Source of the DNA: Virgibacillus_R byunsanensis
Lineage (GTDB): Bacteria; Bacillota; Bacilli; Bacillales; Amphibacillaceae
Direction of reading: 5' to 3'
Assembly (NCBI RefSeq): GCF_042675965.1
Contig: NZ_JBHTKJ010000021.1
Span: 107,277-171,276, forward strand
Length of the DNA stretch: 64,000 nucleotides
The position numbers were made by a program, and so were the translations under genes. The notes under the pieces were generated by a model, which did not search any database, was not told where the DNA came from, and saw only the letters and a program-made list of their open reading frames with translations. Positions 52,937 through 60,974 of the stretch are shown piece after piece (the first letter of the stretch is position 1; every line of letters starts with the position of its first letter).

Positions 52937-53012
52937 GCTGATCCCCCCCACTAATAAAAAAGTATAGCAGAAATAACAGGAAAATTCATGCTAACTATTA
53001 TATCCTATTAAA

Positions 53013-53042
53013 AAACTCCAACCATATTATTGGCTGGAGTTT
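53013..53042 (-). terminator. terminator after rpmA
   Basis: AAACTCCAGCCAATA pairs with a TGGTTGGAGTTT arm and is followed by a T run, about 15 bases after the rpmA stop. Confidence 0.88.
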
Positions 53043-53056
53043 GGAATCTCATCTTA

Positions 53057-53347
53057 CTATGCTTCTTGAGCAACTGGATAGACACTTACTTTTTTACGGT
53101 CACGACCATAGCGTTCATACTTAACAACACCATCAATCTTAGCAAAAAGTGTATCATCTCCACCACGACCTACGTTTTCACCAGGGTAAATCTTAGTTCC
53201 ACGTTGGCGGTATATAATACATCCACCAGTAACGGATTGACCGTCAGCACGTTTCGCGCCAAGACGTTTAGACTCTGAATCACGGCCGTTTTTTGTACTA
53301 CCTACACCTTTTTTCTGTGAGAAAAATTGTAAATTTAAACGTAACAT
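53057..53347 (-). CDS. rpmA: ribosomal protein L27
   Basis: 96 residues with the Firmicute N-terminal extension MLRLNLQFF before SQKKGVGSTKNGRDS, which Prp removes so that the mature end can reach the peptidyl-transferase centre. The body (GAKRADGQSVTGGCIIYRQRGTKI-type) is typical. Third gene of rplU-prp-rpmA. Confidence 0.98.
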   Translation of the reverse strand: MLRLNLQFFSQKKGVGSTKNGRDSESKRLGAKRADGQSVTGGCIIYRQRGTKIYPGENVGRGGDDTLFAKIDGVVKYERYGRDRKKVSVYPVAQEA

Positions 53348-53361
53348 ATAGTTGCACCTCC

Positions 53362-53691
53362 TTATTTACTATCTACTTCAATAAATTGACTATATTCTTG
53401 TTCGATCGTTTTTAATGAAATAAGCATACCTTCAAATAAGAGTTGAACGTTTTCCATTACATCTTTTTGCAAATGTTCCGGAACTGAAACCCAAAGGTAT
53501 CCACCTTCTTCGCCTTGTTCAATCTCAAGGTCTACCTCACATAATTTTATAACTGCATTAACTGCACCAAATGATACAGCCGATACACCCGCACATACTA
53601 AATCATATCCATATGGTCCACTTTCGGCATGCCCGGTTAATGAAAATGCTGTAATTTGACTATTTACACGGTCTACAGTTACTTTAATCAT
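53362..53691 (-). CDS. prp: ribosomal-processing cysteine protease Prp
   Basis: A 109-residue protease with the catalytic His21 (TGHAESGPYGYD) and Cys33 (LVCAGVSAVSFG). It cleaves the N-terminal extension of L27, encoded 14 bases downstream. It is the B. subtilis YsxB equivalent, also between rplU and rpmA. Confidence 0.95.
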   Translation of the reverse strand: MIKVTVDRVNSQITAFSLTGHAESGPYGYDLVCAGVSAVSFGAVNAVIKLCEVDLEIEQGEEGGYLWVSVPEHLQKDVMENVQLLFEGMLISLKTIEQEYSQFIEVDSK

Positions 53692-53703
53692 AAGAATTAA
53701 TCC

Positions 53704-54012
53704 TTACAGATTAATCTTATCAATAACTAATTTAGTGTAAGGTTGACGATGTCCTTGTGTACGATGGTAGTTTTTCTTAGGCTTGTATTTAAATACAGTT
53801 ATCTTTTTTTGACGACCATGTTTTTCAACCTTGGCTGATACAGTTGCACCTTCCACATATGGTGCACCAACTTTCACATCGTCTCCACCAACAAAAAGTA
53901 CTTTTTCAAAAGTTACTGATTCATCTGAATCTGCTGCAACTTTTTCAACGTAAATTTCTTGACCTTCTTCAACTTTAACTTGTTTACCGCCTGTTTCAAT
54001 AATTGCGTACAT
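53704..54012 (-). CDS. rplU: ribosomal protein L21
   Basis: 102 residues (MYAIIETGGKQVKVEEGQ at the start and KKNYHRTQGHRQPYTKL at the end). ATG at 54012 follows GGGAGGTG, and an in-frame ATG nine bases upstream has no room for a site. First gene of rplU-prp-rpmA. Confidence 0.98.
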   Translation of the reverse strand: MYAIIETGGKQVKVEEGQEIYVEKVAADSDESVTFEKVLFVGGDDVKVGAPYVEGATVSAKVEKHGRQKKITVFKYKPKKNYHRTQGHRQPYTKLVIDKINL

Positions 54013-54019
54013 ATCTTGC

Positions 54020-54120
54020 ACCTCCCTAATTAACTCAGACTCGCCATGACAGGTACTCTTTAAGAGAGTTTAAAAACCTGCTCTGTGCGGTTGTAGCACT
54101 GGTGCTACGATGATTAACGT
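54020..54120 (-). promoter_or_regulatory. L21 leader RNA
   Basis: The untranslated leader between promoter and rplU folds into GTAGCACCAGTGCTAC and a second ACTCTCTTAAAGAGT hairpin, the layout of the L21 leader found upstream of rplU in Bacillus. It is thought to be an autoregulatory binding site for L21. The assignment rests on position and hairpins. Confidence 0.7.
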
Positions 54121-54124
54121 ATTG

Positions 54125-54154
54125 ATGTTACCATGTTACCAACGTATTTGTCAA
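54125..54154 (-). promoter_or_regulatory. promoter of rplU
   Basis: TTGACA (54149-54154), 18-base spacer and TAACAT (54125-54130) on the minus strand. Confidence 0.7.
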
Positions 54155-54188
54155 GCTATCCCAAGTCACCTACCATGAACGCATTCTT

Positions 54189-55052
54189 TTAAACGATAGA
54201 ATCTACAAGTTCTCCTACTGTGGAATAGTATCGTTTATAGTAAAAATAACTTCTCAAACAGTCACTTTCATCAATCAATTGTCGCTCTTTTCCAGGATAA
54301 GTAATATATATGAAATGCTTTTGTTCCCGTCTAAACTGACTAAATACATCCATTAAAGAAGATTGATGCGAAACAATAATTGGGCGTACACCCTTAACAA
54401 ATGTGTTAGCTTCATATCTTTGAAGTAAGAATCGGATAAATACAAAAGATCTTTTTTTCCATTCAGATCGATTCTCCATAACCAAGAATAACACAATGAA
54501 AAACGCACTTAAAGTGAAAGGAAAAAGAAATAATTGTAAAATCAAGAAAGCTAGACTAGTAATTATAGAAAAGATTATCACTGTATGATAAGCCTTTTTA
54601 TACGGAAATAGCATAGATAAACCTGTTAATAAAAATTTACCTCCATCCAAAGGCCATATAGGTAATAAATTAAAGAGCAATATAATTGAATTATAATGAA
54701 ATGCCAACTCCAGAACTGATGGCTGTAACAGTTCAAGTGTTTGTAATAGCAGGAGAACGACATAAATAATTACATGCTGGAAGGGACCAGCCATTGTAAC
54801 AAGTGCTTCCTCGCGCAATGGTCTAGTACCATGTTCATCAGTGTCCATAACCCCCCCAAACACCCAAAGCATAATGCTTTTAATTCTCCATCTGAACAAG
54901 CTCGCCATGTAATAGTGTCCTAATTCATGAAATAAAACAATACTAATAATAATAAATAACTCCACAAACGTACCAGTTAAAAAGGATATTAAAACAAATA
55001 CTAAAAGGATTGGATGTATATGGATAGATGGTATAGATTTAAGATTGGTCAT
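54189..55052 (-). CDS. spoIVFB: intramembrane metalloprotease SpoIVFB
   Basis: A 287-residue site-2 protease in the outer forespore membrane that cleaves pro-sigma-K. HELGH at about residues 42-46 supplies the zinc His pair and Glu; LLPIWPLDGGKF near 137 gives the third ligand Asp. About six helices precede a CBS-like C-terminal domain (VSHQSSLMDVFSQFRREQKHF). The ATG overlaps the end of spoIVFA by 14 bases. Confidence 0.96.
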   Translation of the reverse strand: MTNLKSIPSIHIHPILLVFVLISFLTGTFVELFIIISIVLFHELGHYYMASLFRWRIKSIMLWVFGGVMDTDEHGTRPLREEALVTMAGPFQHVIIYVVLLLLQTLELLQPSVLELAFHYNSIILLFNLLPIWPLDGGKFLLTGLSMLFPYKKAYHTVIIFSIITSLAFLILQLFLFPFTLSAFFIVLFLVMENRSEWKKRSFVFIRFLLQRYEANTFVKGVRPIIVSHQSSLMDVFSQFRREQKHFIYITYPGKERQLIDESDCLRSYFYYKRYYSTVGELVDSIV

Positions 55053-55803
55053 CAACTTGAATCACCTTAACAGGATCAAGATACTGCTTATCCTTTTGTA
55101 TAGCAAAGTAGAAAGATTGACTTTCAGTACTCGGAGAAAATCCACCTATTTGTTGATTGCTTCCTACGAACTGATATAAATGAACGTCAACAGAGTTTAA
55201 ATAGCCATACGTTGATTTACTTCCATCAGGATGCTGAACAACCACCGTTTTATTTGTCTCACGATCATTACCAGCAAAAATAACAACCCCTTCACGGAGT
55301 ACAGATACTCTTGAAGGTTCCTCAGTAGCTATCATAATTCCGGTTCCATTTGCCTGAAAGGATTCTGTTACACTTCCACTAACAGGTAATGCTAGCAACT
55401 GATTATCCTCAGCTACTGGATTTTTAGGTGTAAAAGCTAACGGAGAACCAAATGTTTCCTGGTACCAATAGTTAACACGAGCAAACGGAAATTCTTCTGT
55501 CAATGCAGTGCTTGTCCATTCTCTAGGTTCTGTGAGTAAAGATGAATTGGTTTGGAATAACAAGGCCACACCTAAAAAAAGTATAACAGCTAAAACGCCT
55601 TTAACCATTAGGCCTGAAACAAGTGAACTTTTATCTTTACTAGGTAATGGTCCATCTGAAAATGACGGAAAATAGCCATGTTTTTCTTCCTCTTGAAGAA
55701 ATGAGGGGGTTATTTGTTTTGTGTATGCTTCTTTTGTATTTAATCCACGAAGTTTTTTTCGCTGAACAATAGACTTTCTAACTTTTTTAACTCCTTTGTT
55801 CAT
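55039..55803 (-). CDS. spoIVFA: SpoIVFA, regulator of SpoIVFB
   Basis: A 254-residue protein with a basic N-terminal region, one membrane helix (about 67-85) and an extracytoplasmic LytM/M23-like domain (GTGIMIATEEPSRV, VVQHPDGSKSTYGYLNSVDVH) lacking the full metal site. In B. subtilis it holds SpoIVFB inactive with BofA until SpoIVB cleaves it. ATG at 55803 follows AAAGGAATG. Confidence 0.92.
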   Translation of the reverse strand: MNKGVKKVRKSIVQRKKLRGLNTKEAYTKQITPSFLQEEEKHGYFPSFSDGPLPSKDKSSLVSGLMVKGVLAVILFLGVALLFQTNSSLLTEPREWTSTALTEEFPFARVNYWYQETFGSPLAFTPKNPVAEDNQLLALPVSGSVTESFQANGTGIMIATEEPSRVSVLREGVVIFAGNDRETNKTVVVQHPDGSKSTYGYLNSVDVHLYQFVGSNQQIGGFSPSTESQSFYFAIQKDKQYLDPVKVIQVDDQS

Positions 55804-55868
55804 TATTATCACATTCCTTTATCATACTTTTGTACAAGTGTATGAGTTAAAAGAACAAAGTAGACATA

Positions 55869-55903
55869 AAAAATAGCTAGCAGGATGGTGTTCCTACTAA
55901 CTA
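55869..55903 (-). terminator. terminator after minD
   Basis: ATAGTTAGTAGGA and TCCTGCTAGCTAT form an imperfect stem followed by a T run on the minus strand. Confidence 0.78.
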
Positions 55904-55909
55904 TATCTA

Positions 55910-56707
55910 TTAAGAGCGCATTCCGAAAAATTTCTTTACTTTTTTAAACATTCCTTTTTCATCTTCAAGCGATTGTAATGGAACAGTCTCCCCTAACATT
56001 CTTCTTGCAATATTACGATAAGCGATAGATGCTTTTGAATTCGGTTGAAAAGCAACTGGTTCTCCGTGGTTAGATGCTTTAATAACCTCATCATCATCAA
56101 TAACAATTCCAATAAGGTCAATAGAAAGGATTTGAACTATATCATCTATGTCTAGCATATCTCCGCTCTTCATCATATGATTTCGTATCCGATTTATAAC
56201 GAGCCGTGGCGATTCCATTTTTTCCTTTTCTAGTAACCCTATTATCCGATCTGCATCTCTTACACTGGATTTCTCAGGAGTAGTCACAACAATTGCTTTA
56301 TCAGCTCCTGCTATCGCATTTTGAAACCCTTGTTCTATTCCTGCTGGGCAATCTATTATAATATAATCATATTCGTTTTTTAAATCGGCTATTATTTTTT
56401 TCATACCTTCAGTCGTAACAGCAGATTTATCACTAGTCTGTGCAGCCGGTAATAACGACAAAAATTCAAACCGTTTATCTTTAATTAATGCTTGTTTTAG
56501 TTTACACCGTTCTTCGATAACATCGACAATATCATAAATAATACGATTTTCCAGACCCATTACAACATCAAGGTTACGCAGTCCAATATCTGTATCTATT
56601 AAACATACTTTTTTCTCCATTAATGCTAAAGCAGTACCAATATTAGCAGTAGTAGTAGTTTTCCCAACGCCACCTTTACCAGAAGTAATTACTATTGCCT
56701 CACCCAT
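55910..56707 (-). CDS. minD: septum-site-determining ATPase MinD
   Basis: A 265-residue ParA-type ATPase. The deviant Walker A SGKGGVGKTTTTANIG is at about residues 8-23, with IDTDIGLRNLD and IIIDCPAGIEQG. The C-terminal amphipathic helix (MFKKVKKFFGM) binds the membrane. It recruits MinC to block division at the poles. It overlaps minC by eight bases. Confidence 0.98.
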   Translation of the reverse strand: MGEAIVITSGKGGVGKTTTTANIGTALALMEKKVCLIDTDIGLRNLDVVMGLENRIIYDIVDVIEERCKLKQALIKDKRFEFLSLLPAAQTSDKSAVTTEGMKKIIADLKNEYDYIIIDCPAGIEQGFQNAIAGADKAIVVTTPEKSSVRDADRIIGLLEKEKMESPRLVINRIRNHMMKSGDMLDIDDIVQILSIDLIGIVIDDDEVIKASNHGEPVAFQPNSKASIAYRNIARRMLGETVPLQSLEDEKGMFKKVKKFFGMRS

Positions 56708-57386
56708 TATGCATTCTCCTTTCGAACCCGCTTAAATCTTTTCGCTTATGTGAAAGAACTTGTAGTTGATCAATAATAATTTTATCTTGCTCTTTATCTA
56801 TAATGCCACATTCCATATAAACACCTTCAGAATCATAATCAGGTGCACGGCTAATATAGCTTGCTATCCGCAGCTGACTAGGTTTCATGAAGGATGCGGC
56901 AATAACAGCATCTTCATCACCTTTAACTCCAGCATGTGCAATTCCACGCAAATTTCCCATGACATACACATTACCTGTCGTAATTACTTTTCCTCCTGGA
57001 TTTACATCACCTATTAGTAACAAATCACCAGTTACTTCTAAGACTTGTCCAGACCTTACAATTCTATTAATCGTCTTCATATCACTATCTTCTTGCCAAC
57101 GAAGTGCGTCTTCTCGAAGAATTACATTTGACTCGAATACTTGTATATGGAAGTGATTGGTTTCACTAATAAGTTCTCTTAATTGTTCCTTTTGCTCTGT
57201 ATTTATATAACGATTACCAAGCTTAACCGTTACAGACACCATTGGTTCCTCTTCTCGGGATTGGTTCTTTTCTATCTTTTCACTAAGTTCATGCACAGCT
57301 TCTTCAAAAGAACACGTGTCATCAATAAAAAATGTGAGCCCATCTCTTGTCCCTTTAATAGTTATTAACTGTTTCTTTTCAACCAA
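56700..57386 (-). CDS. minC: septum-site-determining protein MinC
   Basis: A 228-residue inhibitor of FtsZ. The N-terminal domain covers about 1-100. The C-terminal beta-helix begins RIVRSGQVLEVTGDLLLIGDVNPGGKVITTGNVYVMG-type and contains LRGIAHAG. The start is TTG at 57386 after AATGAGGTGA. It is followed by overlapping minD. Confidence 0.96.
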   Translation of the reverse strand: MVEKKQLITIKGTRDGLTFFIDDTCSFEEAVHELSEKIEKNQSREEEPMVSVTVKLGNRYINTEQKEQLRELISETNHFHIQVFESNVILREDALRWQEDSDMKTINRIVRSGQVLEVTGDLLLIGDVNPGGKVITTGNVYVMGNLRGIAHAGVKGDEDAVIAASFMKPSQLRIASYISRAPDYDSEGVYMECGIIDKEQDKIIIDQLQVLSHKRKDLSGFERRMHNG

Positions 57387-57470
57387 GATACGTTCACCTC
57401 ATTAATTCTCTAAACATATAATATATTATTCTTTGGCAAAATGATTCTAGTAAATTTTATGATATAAAAC

Positions 57471-58010
57471 TTAAAATGTATCACTTTCATACAATTGTTC
57501 TTCTCTCCACTTTATAAGCAGTCTTGTAATTAATGGATAGAGTATAAGTATAAAAACAATATTGGCAAGTAAAGTAGGTAGTAATCTATATAACAGATAG
57601 TCTTTCCATACCATCTCTGATATTCCAATGACTAAAAAGATAACGTTTATAGTTACCTCCGCTATTATAAGTCCTACAATTCCCAGGCACAATGTAACGT
57701 ATATGTTTGCATGAAATACTTTTTTCAAACCTTGTATGATATAAATGGTAACAGCATAGGTAAACATATATACACCAAGAATTCCAGTATACACAATGTC
57801 TATTAACAACCCAAAAATCAAACCATATATGACACCAAAATTAGTATCTTCTTTATCATAAAAGATTGCTACGAAAACCAGGAACACAAACACCCAGTGT
57901 GGAATAATAAATGAATTGCCCATTACGAGATTAGCTGGCAACAATTTAAGTGCTACACCTTCTATAACTACTAGGAGAAAGAGTATTAGAGGTACATATA
58001 ATCGCTTCAT
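57471..58010 (-). CDS. mreD: rod shape-determining protein MreD
   Basis: A 179-residue membrane protein with about five helices (FLLVVIEGVALKLLP and VIYGLIFGLLIDIVYTGILG). It is part of the elongasome. The start ATG overlaps the mreC stop (TGATG). Confidence 0.95.
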   Translation of the reverse strand: MKRLYVPLILFLLVVIEGVALKLLPANLVMGNSFIIPHWVFVFLVFVAIFYDKEDTNFGVIYGLIFGLLIDIVYTGILGVYMFTYAVTIYIIQGLKKVFHANIYVTLCLGIVGLIIAEVTINVIFLVIGISEMVWKDYLLYRLLPTLLANIVFILILYPLITRLLIKWREEQLYESDTF

Positions 58011-58888
58011 CACTCCTCGTCCTCCTGCTCAGTCGTTTCATCACCCTCAGCTATAACCTGGTCAACCACAATCACATTATTGATTTCATACATATCTGCA
58101 GCTGGTTCTACTAATGCTGTATTTGTTAGACCGTATTGGTCAGGTATAACCTCTTTAACGGTACCAATTAACAACCCTGCTGGAAAAACACCGCCCATAC
58201 CTGAGGATACGACTAATTCACCTTGTTCTAATCCCTTTTCAGATTCATCGATAATTTTAAATAACAGAGAGTTAGTTTCATCATCGTATTCTTCAATTAA
58301 TCCAAAAATATCATTACCTTCTTCACGAGATATGGTTGCTGATATTCGATTAAATTGATCAAACCCCGTTAGTAATTGAACCGTAGCTGTAAATTCAGAG
58401 ACAGTTTGAATTTTGCCTATCATTCCAGCCGCTGTTATTACAGCCATATTTGGTTTTACACCATCTTGTGTACCTTTATTAATGGTTACACGTTCTACCC
58501 AACGTTCAGGTGAACGTGACATAACTGTTGCTTGGATTGGATCAAAATCTCTAATGGATTCTGTTTTATCCAATGTGTTACGTAATTCTTCATTTTCCTT
58601 TTCTATTTCTTGAACCTCATAAATGAGACCTTTGTATTCAGATAATTTCTTCTTCAATAATTGATTTTCATTATACGTATCTTTTACATCATCTATATTA
58701 GAAAATATATTTGTTACATAGTTAACTGGTGTATGTATAGCACTTTGCACCCATCCAACTGTGTCATTTATAAATTGCTCAGGAGTAGACAAGTTCTCTC
58801 TATCCTGAAGCGAGAAACCAATCATGGCAACAAGAATTATCATTCCTATTAATAAGATAAATAATCTTTTTTTACGAAAAAATGGCAT
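58010..58888 (-). CDS. mreC: cell shape protein MreC
   Basis: 292 residues: one membrane helix (about 8-26), a coiled coil (about 65-110) and two extracytoplasmic beta domains with VMSRSPERWVERVTINKGTQDGV and VVSSGMGGVFPAGLLIGTV. It bridges MreB to wall synthases. The C-terminus is strongly acidic (EGDETTEQEDEE). Confidence 0.96.
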   Translation of the reverse strand: MPFFRKKRLFILLIGMIILVAMIGFSLQDRENLSTPEQFINDTVGWVQSAIHTPVNYVTNIFSNIDDVKDTYNENQLLKKKLSEYKGLIYEVQEIEKENEELRNTLDKTESIRDFDPIQATVMSRSPERWVERVTINKGTQDGVKPNMAVITAAGMIGKIQTVSEFTATVQLLTGFDQFNRISATISREEGNDIFGLIEEYDDETNSLLFKIIDESEKGLEQGELVVSSGMGGVFPAGLLIGTVKEVIPDQYGLTNTALVEPAADMYEINNVIVVDQVIAEGDETTEQEDEE

Positions 58889-58900
58889 ACCAGCACCTAC

Positions 58901-59941
58901 TTAATCAATCATAGGACGAGAGGATACATTTGGATGGGATCTAAAATGTTGAATATATTCTAATGATTTCCCAGTTCCAATCGCCACACTATCTAACGGG
59001 TCATCTGTAACAAATACAGGCATCTTTGTTTCATCACTAATAACTTGATCTAAATTTCTTAACAGGGCTCCACCACCTGAGAGTACAATTCCCCGGTCCA
59101 TAATATCAGCGGCTAATTCAGGGGGAGTCTTTTCTAATGTGTTCTTAACAGCATCAATAATAGCATCCACTGTATCTTTTAGAGAAGAGGCTATTTCTTC
59201 AGCTGAAATCGTGATGGTTTTAGGCAATCCTGACAAAAGGTCACGACCTCTTATGTCCATCTTGACATCTTCATTTATTTCTCCTGCAGCACCGATATCC
59301 ATTTTAATCGATTCAGCAGATCTTTCACCAATCATTAAACTATAATTTTTACGAATATAAGAAATAATTGCCTCATCCATATCATCACCTGCGGTACGAA
59401 TCGATTGACTTGTTACAATTCCCCCTAATGAAATAACGGCTACTTCAGTTGTTCCACCACCAATATCAACAATCATACTACCAGTAGGTTCCCAAACTGG
59501 TAGCCCAGCTCCAATTGCTGCTGCAAATGGCTCTGCTATTGGAAATGCCTCTTTTGCACCAGCTTGTTTTGTAGCATCAATAACAGCACGCTCTTCAACC
59601 ATTGTAATTCCAGATGGCACACATATCATTACGTTAGGCTTTTTAGCAAAAAACGATCGTTGTCGCATAGCCTTTTTTATATAGTACTTCATCATTATCG
59701 CTGTAGTATCATAATCAGCAATTACGCCGTCCTTCATCGGTCGTATAACTGAAATATTACCAGGAGTTCTACCAATCATGTTACGAGCTGAACTACCAAC
59801 TGCTTCAATATTCCCCGTTTCAATATTTTTAGCTACTACTGATGGTTCTCTTAAGACCACACCTTTTCCTTTTACAAACACAAGTGTGTTAGCAGTACCT
59901 AAATCTATGCCTAAATCTTGTGAAAAACTAAATCTTCCCAA
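58901..59941 (-). CDS. mreB: rod shape-determining actin-like protein MreB
   Basis: A 346-residue actin homologue that guides wall synthesis. DLGIDLGTANTLVFVKGKG starts the nucleotide fold, with SGITMVEERAV, VDIGGGTTEVAVISLGG and LSGGGALLRNLD. The start is TTG at 59941, six bases after AAAGGGAG. An ATG 24 bases upstream has no site. First gene of mreBCD-minCD. Confidence 0.97.
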   Translation of the reverse strand: MGRFSFSQDLGIDLGTANTLVFVKGKGVVLREPSVVAKNIETGNIEAVGSSARNMIGRTPGNISVIRPMKDGVIADYDTTAIMMKYYIKKAMRQRSFFAKKPNVMICVPSGITMVEERAVIDATKQAGAKEAFPIAEPFAAAIGAGLPVWEPTGSMIVDIGGGTTEVAVISLGGIVTSQSIRTAGDDMDEAIISYIRKNYSLMIGERSAESIKMDIGAAGEINEDVKMDIRGRDLLSGLPKTITISAEEIASSLKDTVDAIIDAVKNTLEKTPPELAADIMDRGIVLSGGGALLRNLDQVISDETKMPVFVTDDPLDSVAIGTGKSLEYIQHFRSHPNVSSRPMID

Positions 59942-60066
59942 AGAAATCTCCCTTTCCAATTGCAATTCGTTTGTTGTATGTAGTTTTACTATATCGGTTA
60001 ATTATATGTGACGCAATATAACACAATGCATTGACTTATATTTATCTGTGACTAATCATAATAAGC

Positions 60067-60106
60067 GCCACTTCCGATATATACTGGAAAAATGGCGCCA
60101 ACCTGT
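60067..60106. terminator. GC-rich hairpin upstream of mreB
   Basis: GCGCCACTTCC and GGAAAAATGGCGC form an imperfect stem. It lies at the end of the minus-strand accessory transcript described below and upstream of mreB. No clear T run, so the role is uncertain. Confidence 0.4.
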
Positions 60107-60166
60107 TAGATTGTCTATTCAATTATACGAAAAAAATAAAAAAATAGATAGTGTTATAAGTACCAT

Positions 60167-60301
60167 ATGTTCAGTTTCTTTGATTTTTTTGTTGCGGTCG
60201 TTATCTTTGTGTTGATAAGTTACTGGCCCATAAGGGATAGCGGCATCCGCAAGTCATGTAAATCACCTCCTTTACGATATTATATTAATCTAATCTATTG
60301 A
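60167..60301 (+). CDS. candidate small membrane peptide
   Basis: A 44-codon frame starting MFSFFDFFVAVVIFVLISYW, which is a single hydrophobic helix, followed by a basic tail. No good Shine-Dalgarno precedes it. It lies opposite the minus-strand mini-frame 60201-60257 and upstream of a plus-strand terminator at about 60463-60495. Size and layout recall type I toxin peptides, but translation is unproven. Confidence 0.3.
   Translation: MFSFFDFFVAVVIFVLISYWPIRDSGIRKSCKSPPLRYYINLIY
60201..60257 (-). CDS. candidate 18-residue peptide behind a strong expression signal
   Basis: The peptide MTCGCRYPLWASNLSTQR follows AAAGGAGGTGAT at an ideal distance. A TATAAT box (60279-60284) with TTACAT 16 bases upstream would start RNA at the Shine-Dalgarno itself. 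Such signals are rarely random. The next frame continues LADAAIPYGPVTYQHKDNDR and on to about 60110, so a longer gene may have lost its frame. Confidence 0.35.
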   Translation of the reverse strand: MTCGCRYPLWASNLSTQR

Positions 60302-60306
60302 TGTAA
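60279..60306 (-). promoter_or_regulatory. promoter of the minus-strand mini-gene
   Basis: TTACAT (60301-60306), 16-base spacer and consensus TATAAT (60279-60284). Confidence 0.55.
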
Positions 60307-60462
60307 CAGTTACAGTCATCTGGATAAGGTAATACTTATTTATTTTCAAAAAACTCCTTATTCGAGGGGTAAATTTTTACATATTAAGACAAAAGTTATA
60401 TGTATAACTTAATATTTATTGAACATAAATATAAGTATGGTTTTAGAATTCTTCCCTCTTTT

Positions 60463-60495
60463 CAAGCCTCACAAAATAATGTGGGGCTTTTTTGA
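60463..60495 (+). terminator. terminator upstream of the 74-residue gene
   Basis: AAGCCTCACA pairs with a TGTGGGGCTT arm and runs into six T. No recognised plus-strand gene ends here, so it implies a plus-strand transcript from the 60.1-60.4 kb patch. Confidence 0.8.
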
Positions 60496-60532
60496 TTTGT
60501 TAAAAAACTTAACCTACTAAGGAGAAATGTAA

Positions 60533-60757
60533 ATGAAGGACTTAACTAATGAACAAGCAATCGAAATATTAAACGAATTATTTGGCGAAAATATTAAACC
60601 AAAATTTTACACACAATTAGAAAATGCAGGAAAACACGGTGATAATAGCTTTGTAATTAGTAATAGTGAGGATACTAATGTGGAAGTGCTGGTTGAATGG
60701 AATAACGAAAAAGACGTATTAGTGTACTCCATAAATGAGGATTATGAATCTGAATAA
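60533..60757 (+). CDS. hypothetical 74-residue acidic protein
   Basis: A small soluble protein with EQAIEILNELFGENIKPKFY, then SFVISNSEDTNVEVLVEWN and an acidic end. AAGGAG lies nine bases before the ATG, so it is probably translated. I do not recognise a family. It is on the strand opposite to mreB and radC and has no equivalent in the B. subtilis region. Confidence 0.6.
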   Translation: MKDLTNEQAIEILNELFGENIKPKFYTQLENAGKHGDNSFVISNSEDTNVEVLVEWNNEKDVLVYSINEDYESE

Positions 60758-60759
60758 AA

Positions 60760-60785
60760 TTAACCCCCTCGAATAGGGGGTTAAT
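60760..60785. terminator. hairpin between the 74-residue gene and the YolD-like remnant
   Basis: TTAACCCCCT pairs with AGGGGGTTAA right after the plus-strand stop codon. It also contains the end of the remnant below. No long T run. Confidence 0.55.
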
Positions 60786-60960
60786 CAATATACTCATTCA
60801 GTACGTTTTGTAATTCAATTTCTGTTCCTTCAACAAACTTGATCAATTTTAGTTAATTTACCTTTCTTGATGAGATAATCACGATCGGAATAATGTTTAA
60901 TTTCAACAGTTAAATTATTGTCAATTTCTAACTGTAGCTGTTTCAGATTTTGCGATAGCT
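60781..60960 (-). pseudogene. frameshifted YolD-like remnant
   Basis: One minus-strand frame reads QLEIDNNLTVEIKHYSDRDY and on to KGKLTKIDQ before a stop. The next frame continues FVEGTEIELQNVLNEYID to a stop at 60781-60783. Joined, they resemble the C-terminal half of YolD-like proteins (E-ITITYYKDG ... KID pattern). The N-terminal half is missing. Confidence 0.45.
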
Positions 60961-60974
60961 AACGGAAGCCATTG

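Noticed and set aside
54189..55812. Possible phage or plasmid origin of the spoIVF genes
   Set aside because: Gene order, composition and motifs match the ordinary chromosomal spoIVFA-spoIVFB locus.
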